Shown in pieces: positions 52,994-57,331 of a stretch of DNA of 57,331 nucleotides. Each line of letters starts with the position of its first letter. The first letter of the stretch is position 1. Under the pieces are notes generated by a model that was not told the origin of the DNA, did not search any database, and saw nothing but the letters and a program-made list of their open reading frames with translations. The stretch is from Paenibacillus dakarensis (lineage in GTDB: Bacteria; Bacillota; Bacilli; Paenibacillales; Paenibacillaceae), in NCBI RefSeq assembly GCF_001373415.1, contig NZ_CDSE01000024.1:1-57331 (forward strand), in the 5' to 3' direction. The position numbers were made by a program, and so were the translations under genes.

Positions 52994-53007
52994 TTCTCTA
53001 ATTCCTT

Positions 53008-55461
53008 CTATTTTCTCAATTCCGCACCAAAAGTTTGCTCCAGCGCTTGTACTGCTTTTTCATTTGCAGCTGCAACTTCCTCATCGGTAAGCGTCCGGTC
53101 CTGATGACGATACGTTAAGGAAATGGCAATGCTCTTCTTGCCTTCTCCCAGCTTGCTACCAGTAAAGACATCGAACACCTGCACATTTTGCAGCAGTTCT
53201 CCGGCATTCTCCCGAATAACCCGGATTAGAGCCCCTGCTTCCACAGCTTCATCTACCACGATCGCCAAGTCACGTTCCATAGCAGGGAAACGAGGAAGAT
53301 CACGATATTGTACACGGCTGCCAGCAAGATCATATAGTGGACTGAGCAATATTTCAGCAACATACGTATCTTCAAGATCCTTATCCTGCTGAATTTGAGG
53401 ATGAACCTGCCCTAAAGTTCCAAGCTTCAGCTTATTCCCGCCGTCCTGAACATAGATGGATGCAGAACGTCCAGGGTGGAATCCCTCAGGTTGATCAGCA
53501 GCGTAAGAAATTTGTTCACTATCGATACCCAGTAAAGCAAATACAGTTTCAAGTGCTCCCTTGAGGTCAAAGAAGTCAACCTTCTCCGGCTTAACATTCC
53601 ACTGTTTATTTCCGATACGTCCTGACAATAGCAATCCAAGCACAGGTCTTTCCAAAGGCTGCTTAGTCAGTGTTTCTTCATGTGTATGGAACAGATTTCC
53701 GATTTCGAACATTGCAAGATCGGTATGCTTGCGGTTTGCATTATAAACAGCAATATCGAGCAGCTGCGGAATCAGGCTGGTGCGAAGCACACCTCGATCC
53801 TCACTCATTGGCATTGCCAGCTTCACCGCTCTTCCGCCCTCAGCAAGAGATGTGAATGTCTCTGCACTCTGAGGGTGAATGAAAGAATACCCGAGCACTT
53901 CCTGCCAGCCCGCATGTGTCAGGAGATGACGAATACCACGGCGAAGTGCCTGGGACTTGGTCAGTGCTCCCGGCGTTGTTGGTCCTTCAATAGCGGTTGT
54001 CGGGATATTATCGTAACCGTATAAACGGGCGATTTCCTCAATCAAGTCCACATCATATTGAATATCGCCGCGGCGCGTAGGAACCTGAACCTCAATGATG
54101 CCGGTCTTCTTCGCATCACCACAAGCGAAATGAAGACGAGCAAAGATCGTTTTCACTTCAAGCGATGACAGGTCCGTACCAAGGTAACGATTCAGTTTTT
54201 CAAGCGAAAGCTGGATTGTTTTGGGTTCTGCCACAGCTTCTCCTGCCTGAACGATTTCTTGATGGACTGTGCCTCCGGCATATTTCGCCATGAGAGCAGC
54301 TGCGCGGTTGAGCGCAGGTATAACTCTTCCTCCATCCACTTCCTTCTCGAAGCGGGAGCTCGCTTCAGATCGAAGACCTAGCTGACGAGATGTTTTACGA
54401 ACCGTTCCGCCGTCAAACTTAGCAGATTCGAGGAATATGTTAACCGTATTATCTGTTACTTCAGAATCCAGTCCGCCCATAACACCAGCTAGTGCAACAG
54501 GCTTGCCGCCTGCTGTAATGACCAGCATATGCGGCTCAAGGCGTCTCTCCTGGCCATCCAGGGTCGTCATTGTTTCGCCTTCCTTAGCCATTCTAACCAG
54601 TACTGAGCCATCTGCCAGCTGATCTGCATCGAATGCATGAAGCGGCTGCCCGTATTCAAGCATTACATAGTTGGTAATATCCACAATGTTATTGATCGGG
54701 CGAACGCCCGCAGCCATCAGACGGTTCTGCATCCAGAGCGGCGAAGCGCCTACAGTAACACCTGTAATATAACGAGCGGCATAGTGAGGGCACTGCTCTG
54801 CTGCTTCAATCGCAACCGAAACATGGTTTCCAGCCGCATCACTAACCTCAACCAGCTCTTTATCCGGATCAGGAAGAGAAATTTCCCGTCCCAAAATAGC
54901 ACTTACCTCGTATGCTGCTCCAAGCATGCTAAGGCAGTCAGACCGGTTTGGTGTCAAGTCGAGCTCAAGCACTTTATCATCAAGACCCAGCACCTTCGTG
55001 ATCGGTACGCCAACTTCTGTATCTGCCGGAAGCACCAGAATTCCCTCCTGCAAGTCTTTTGGCAGGAGCTTGTCGTTCATACCAAGCTCTTTGGCGGAGC
55101 AGATCATGCCTTGTGAAAGAACTCCGCGCAGCTTCGCTTTCTTGATATCCAAACCACCCGGCAGCTTGGCACCAACAAGTGCGACAGGAACCTTCTGGCC
55201 TGCGTCAACATTTTTGGCACCGCATACGATCTGGAGATCCTCTTCCTGTCCAGCATCCACGATACAAATATTCAGCTTGTCAGCATCCGGATGCTTCTCT
55301 TTACTCTTCACGTATCCTGTAACTACTTTGTTAATCCCTTGATTGCGGTCCTCAATAAGATCGATTTCAATACCAGCCGAGGTAATGCGGGTTGCCAGTT
55401 CTTCAGCTGTTACGCCTGAAAGAGATATATACTCAGACAACCATTCTGTTGATACTCTCAT
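53008..55461 (-). CDS. pheT: Phenylalanyl-tRNA synthetase beta subunit
   Basis: 817 residues, full length. N-terminal tRNA-binding (EMAP-like) domain (about 40-150: VVTGYVKSKEKHPDADKLNICIVD), B3/B4 editing domain, B5 domain (PTRRGDIQYDVDLIEEIARLYGYD), the inactive catalytic-like domain and the C-terminal FDX-ACB anticodon-binding domain (PRFPAMERDLAIVVDE). It forms the alpha2-beta2 enzyme with PheS, 29 bases upstream in the same operon. AAGGAAG precedes the ATG. Confidence 0.97.
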   Translation of the reverse strand: MRVSTEWLSEYISLSGVTAEELATRITSAGIEIDLIEDRNQGINKVVTGYVKSKEKHPDADKLNICIVDAGQEEDLQIVCGAKNVDAGQKVPVALVGAKLPGGLDIKKAKLRGVLSQGMICSAKELGMNDKLLPKDLQEGILVLPADTEVGVPITKVLGLDDKVLELDLTPNRSDCLSMLGAAYEVSAILGREISLPDPDKELVEVSDAAGNHVSVAIEAAEQCPHYAARYITGVTVGASPLWMQNRLMAAGVRPINNIVDITNYVMLEYGQPLHAFDADQLADGSVLVRMAKEGETMTTLDGQERRLEPHMLVITAGGKPVALAGVMGGLDSEVTDNTVNIFLESAKFDGGTVRKTSRQLGLRSEASSRFEKEVDGGRVIPALNRAAALMAKYAGGTVHQEIVQAGEAVAEPKTIQLSLEKLNRYLGTDLSSLEVKTIFARLHFACGDAKKTGIIEVQVPTRRGDIQYDVDLIEEIARLYGYDNIPTTAIEGPTTPGALTKSQALRRGIRHLLTHAGWQEVLGYSFIHPQSAETFTSLAEGGRAVKLAMPMSEDRGVLRTSLIPQLLDIAVYNANRKHTDLAMFEIGNLFHTHEETLTKQPLERPVLGLLLSGRIGNKQWNVKPEKVDFFDLKGALETVFALLGIDSEQISYAADQPEGFHPGRSASIYVQDGGNKLKLGTLGQVHPQIQQDKDLEDTYVAEILLSPLYDLAGSRVQYRDLPRFPAMERDLAIVVDEAVEAGALIRVIRENAGELLQNVQVFDVFTGSKLGEGKKSIAISLTYRHQDRTLTDEEVAAANEKAVQALEQTFGAELRK

Positions 55462-55490
55462 GACTCTTCACTTCCTTCTTAGGTTTAAAA

Positions 55491-56525
55491 TTATATCCGT
55501 GCAAACTGCTTCAAGAATGACATATCGTTATTAAAGAAATGACGAATATCGTCAACGCCGTATTTCAGCATTGCAATCCGTTCTACACCCATACCGAAGG
55601 CAAAACCGCTGTACTTCTCCGGATCATATCCACCCATCTCAAGCACCTTCGGATGGACCATACCGCAGCCCAAAATTTCAAGCCATCCTGTTTGCTTACA
55701 TACACGGCAGCCACTGCCGCCGCATCTTACACAAGATACGTCAACTTCAGCACTTGGCTCAGTGAACGGGAAGAAGCTTGGACGCAGTCTGATTTGGGTA
55801 TTTTCACCGAACATCTCGCGTACAAACTGCAGCAGAGTACCTTTCAAATCGCTCATGCGGATATTACTGCCAATTACTAGCCCTTCAATCTGATGGAACT
55901 GGAAGGAATGCGTTGCATCGTCATCATCCCGGCGGAATACACGTCCCGGGCAGATGATCTTAACAGGCGTTTCCCCCTTCATGGCAAGCATGGTCCGCGC
56001 CTGTACAGGGGATGTCTGAGTCCGCATAAGCAGATCGTCAGTCAAGTAGAAGGAATCCTGCATATCACGAGCCGGATGGTTCTTCGGCAGGTTGAGCGCT
56101 TCGAAGTTGAAGTAATCCGTTTCTACTTCAGGGCCTTCGGCTACACGGTAGCCCATGCCGATAAAAATATCTTCTATATCCTGAATAACTCTGCTCAGCG
56201 GATGGATAGATCCTTGAGCGAGCTTACGTCCAGGCAGGGTTACATCTACCTTTTCTGCACGAAGACGTTCTTCCGTCTCCTTGCGCTGGAATTCTTCCTG
56301 CTTGCTTGTAATAACAGATTCAATAGCTCCGCGAACCTCATTACCAATCTGTCCGATAACCGGACGCTCTTCAGCGCTGAGTGACCCCATACCTCTTAAA
56401 ATTTCTGTCAAGGCACCTTTCTTCCCCAAATACTTGACGCGCAGATCATTCAGACTTTGTGGATCTGTTACCCCCTGCAGCTGGGCCAGCGCCTCCTGCT
56501 TTAGTGCTTCTAATTTTTCTTTCAT
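55491..56525 (-). CDS. pheS: Phenylalanyl-tRNA synthetase alpha subunit
   Basis: 344 residues. An N-terminal coiled coil (about 1-90) binds tRNA-Phe; the class II catalytic core has [10 protein letters not shown] (motif 2 region), [20 protein letters not shown] and [13 protein letters not shown] (motif 3). Start 56525 has AAGGGGG upstream; the long reading to 56651 runs into the T-box leader and is wrong. The specificity-pocket residue near the end of [12 protein letters not shown] is as in other Bacilli. Confidence 0.97.
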   Translation of the reverse strand: MKEKLEALKQEALAQLQGVTDPQSLNDLRVKYLGKKGALTEILRGMGSLSAEERPVIGQIGNEVRGAIESVITSKQEEFQRKETEERLRAEKVDVTLPGRKLAQGSIHPLSRVIQDIEDIFIGMGYRVAEGPEVETDYFNFEALNLPKNHPARDMQDSFYLTDDLLMRTQTSPVQARTMLAMKGETPVKIICPGRVFRRDDDDATHSFQFHQIEGLVIGSNIRMSDLKGTLLQFVREMFGENTQIRLRPSFFPFTEPSAEVDVSCVRCGGSGCRVCKQTGWLEILGCGMVHPKVLEMGGYDPEKYSGFAFGMGVERIAMLKYGVDDIRHFFNNDMSFLKQFARI

Positions 56526-56915
56526 GGCTTTTATGCCCCCTTCATCCATCTTCAATTGAATACCAGTACTACGGCAAAACCTCATTGAACAAAATGCTTG
56601 CAACAAAAAAGGCCTTTTCTCCCGAAAGGGACGAAAAGACCGTGGTACCACCCTTGTTAGCCTGCCTGGAATGAAATGAATAACAGCCGTTATTCACCCA
56701 ATATCAAAGCAATAGACTCACTCTGACCGGCTTAACGTGCCGGAATCCGATATCCCCTACTTAAGCAGCAAAGTCTGTGTTCAGGGAACTGCTCCAGAGT
56801 GAACTTCGGCAGCCTGTTTCCATAGAGACGTTCTCAATCCATGACGTCTCCTCCCTGTAAAGAGGCACTGCTTACTCTTCTCCTTCAACGCATTTTCATT
56901 GTTATGGCTTATATA
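56526..56915 (-). promoter_or_regulatory. T-box leader of pheST
   Basis: The T-box AGGGTGGTACCACGG is the complement of 56640-56654; the terminator (GGTCTTTTCGTCCC/GGGAGAAAAGGCC, 56604-56641) follows with TTTTTTG. A possible Phe specifier UUC (complement of 56801-56803) lies in the stem I region between GAAG and ACTCTGG. No protein gene is seen in this stretch. Confidence 0.93.
56604..56641 (-). terminator. Conditional terminator of the pheST T-box
   Basis: Thirteen-base arms around TTTC with T6 on the minus strand. Confidence 0.88.
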
Positions 56916-56921
56916 GCCTAT

Positions 56922-56950
56922 ATTATATTCAAATATGCCGTGCATGACAA
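56922..56950 (-). promoter_or_regulatory. SigA promoter of pheST
   Basis: TTGTCA (complement of 56945-56950), 17-bp spacer, TATAAT (complement of 56922-56927). Confidence 0.85.
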
Positions 56951-56983
56951 GTTCATATGCCTGAATTCTCAGCCTTATTAACG

Positions 56984-57139
56984 TCATTGTTCGCCTAGGA
57001 GTATCTCTGTTTCCTCTACGAGCTGGAAAAGAATGGTCACTCCATCACGGGTCCTGTCCTGGTCTAACGATAACAATGTGATCACTTCATCAACCCTCAG
57101 CTTGTAATCCTCGGGGCGGATTGCGAAATCATTCACCAT
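56984..57139 (-). CDS. Short hypothetical protein, 51 residues
   Basis: ATG at 57139, ending LLGEQ. The peptide (MVNDFAIRPEDYKLRVDEV at the start) is acidic and looks helical, with no hydrophobic segment. The ribosome site (AGAAGAAAG) is weak, and a longer reading to 57223 is also open. It lies between the pheST promoter and an open frame at the window edge. No family recognised. Confidence 0.4.
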   Translation of the reverse strand: MVNDFAIRPEDYKLRVDEVITLLSLDQDRTRDGVTILFQLVEETEILLGEQ

Positions 57140-57159
57140 TGACACTGCTTTCTTCTCGT

Positions 57160-57331
57160 TCACGCAGTATTGTTCGTTCGCTGCAAAGCATGATAATGTG
57201 TTGTAACCACGCCTGCGCTGCAATCATCATTCACCTGTCCCACACGATGGATGTCCCGGAGAATAAGGTCCTCATGATGACCCTGAACAATCAGCCACCC
57301 CCCGGCATTTACCCAAGGCCCCCACCCGCCA
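57160..57331 (-). CDS. Open reading frame truncated by the right edge, unknown product
   Basis: One frame is open from the window edge to a TGA at 57160; it ends VVTTHYHALQRTNNTA. The other two minus-strand frames stop early. The reading contains WVNAGGWLIVQGHHEDLI and RDIHRVGQVNDD, which could belong to a real protein, but 57 codons without a start are too few to judge. The stop lies 20 bases upstream of the small ORF at 56984-57139. Confidence 0.3.
   Translation of the reverse strand, partial: GGWGPWVNAGGWLIVQGHHEDLILRDIHRVGQVNDDCSAGVVTTHYHALQRTNNTA

Noticed and set aside
1..57331. CRISPR array, IS element, prophage or integrated island
   Set aside because: No spaced exact repeats, transposase, integrase, terminal repeats or tRNA-linked att sites were seen. 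The YvlD-like 'holin' gene alone does not indicate a prophage.

Overview
The window reads as one stretch of a low-to-mid GC, endospore-forming Firmicute chromosome, most likely Paenibacillus or a close relative. Evidence: T-box leaders before thrS and pheST, an S-box (SAM) riboswitch before a metA-metI-metC operon, strong AGGAGG-type ribosome sites with frequent GTG and TTG starts, sporulation genes (5' end of prkA, ytxC, a Spo0E-like phosphatase, CotF-like coat proteins, a gamma-type SASP with a SigG-type promoter), LiaFSR and Bce-type antibiotic-stress modules, and the pheS-pheT-zapA...mutS2 order known from Bacilli. No tRNA, rRNA, IS element, prophage or CRISPR array was seen. This looks like conserved core chromosome rather than a mobile island.

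Layout. 1-5.4 kb: prkA start, a DUF2161 PD-(D/E)XK protein, a MocR-like aminotransferase without its DNA-binding domain, an orphan LuxR-type regulator, a membrane coiled-coil protein overlapping a phosphodiester glycosidase, and a 34-residue membrane peptide. 5.4-10.5 kb: AbrB-like regulator with four cysteines, trmL, serC, a GSI-beta type glnA with GlnR boxes, and ispH. 10.5-18.6 kb: envelope stress block, with a CssRS/MprAB-like kinase-regulator pair next to htrA, then liaF-liaS-liaR, a SASP gene and a 3D-domain protein. 18.7-27.1 kb: thrS with T-box, ytxC, mqnC, and metA-metI-metC under an S-box. 27.2-28.4 kb: a corA-type magnesium transporter behind an unusual 250-nt leader with a 35-codon ORF. 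28.5-34.6 kb: HRDC protein, DUF3055 protein and a complete Bce-type module. 34.7-43.4 kb: metabolic and housekeeping genes (Gfo/Idh/MocA oxidoreductase, ROK kinase, 5'-3' exonuclease, ArsC/Spx protein, RluA synthase, PduO adenosyltransferase, Spo0E-like, alaT-alaR, two coat proteins). 43.5-57.3 kb: FAD oxidase, MFS transporter, small envelope proteins, mutS2, a CuA-type lipoprotein, a giant ZapA, pheT-pheS with T-box, and a poorly resolved right edge.

How the genes work together. Much of the window deals with envelope stress: HtrA with its adjacent two-component system, LiaFSR and Bce all carry candidate operators visible in the DNA. Amino-acid supply (Met, Ser, Ala, Gln, charged Thr and Phe) is controlled largely by cis-acting RNA or GlnR sites. 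The most novel-looking items are the corA leader (acid/proline-rich leader ORF, a long-range helix and a hairpin over the corA ribosome site), the ZapA protein extended by about 500 residues of coiled coil, the enteric-type glutamine synthetase with two GlnR sites, and a free-standing CuA-domain lipoprotein. Starts were moved from the longest ORF to the codon with a proper ribosome site where the sequence supports it. All assignments are by eye; no database search was run.
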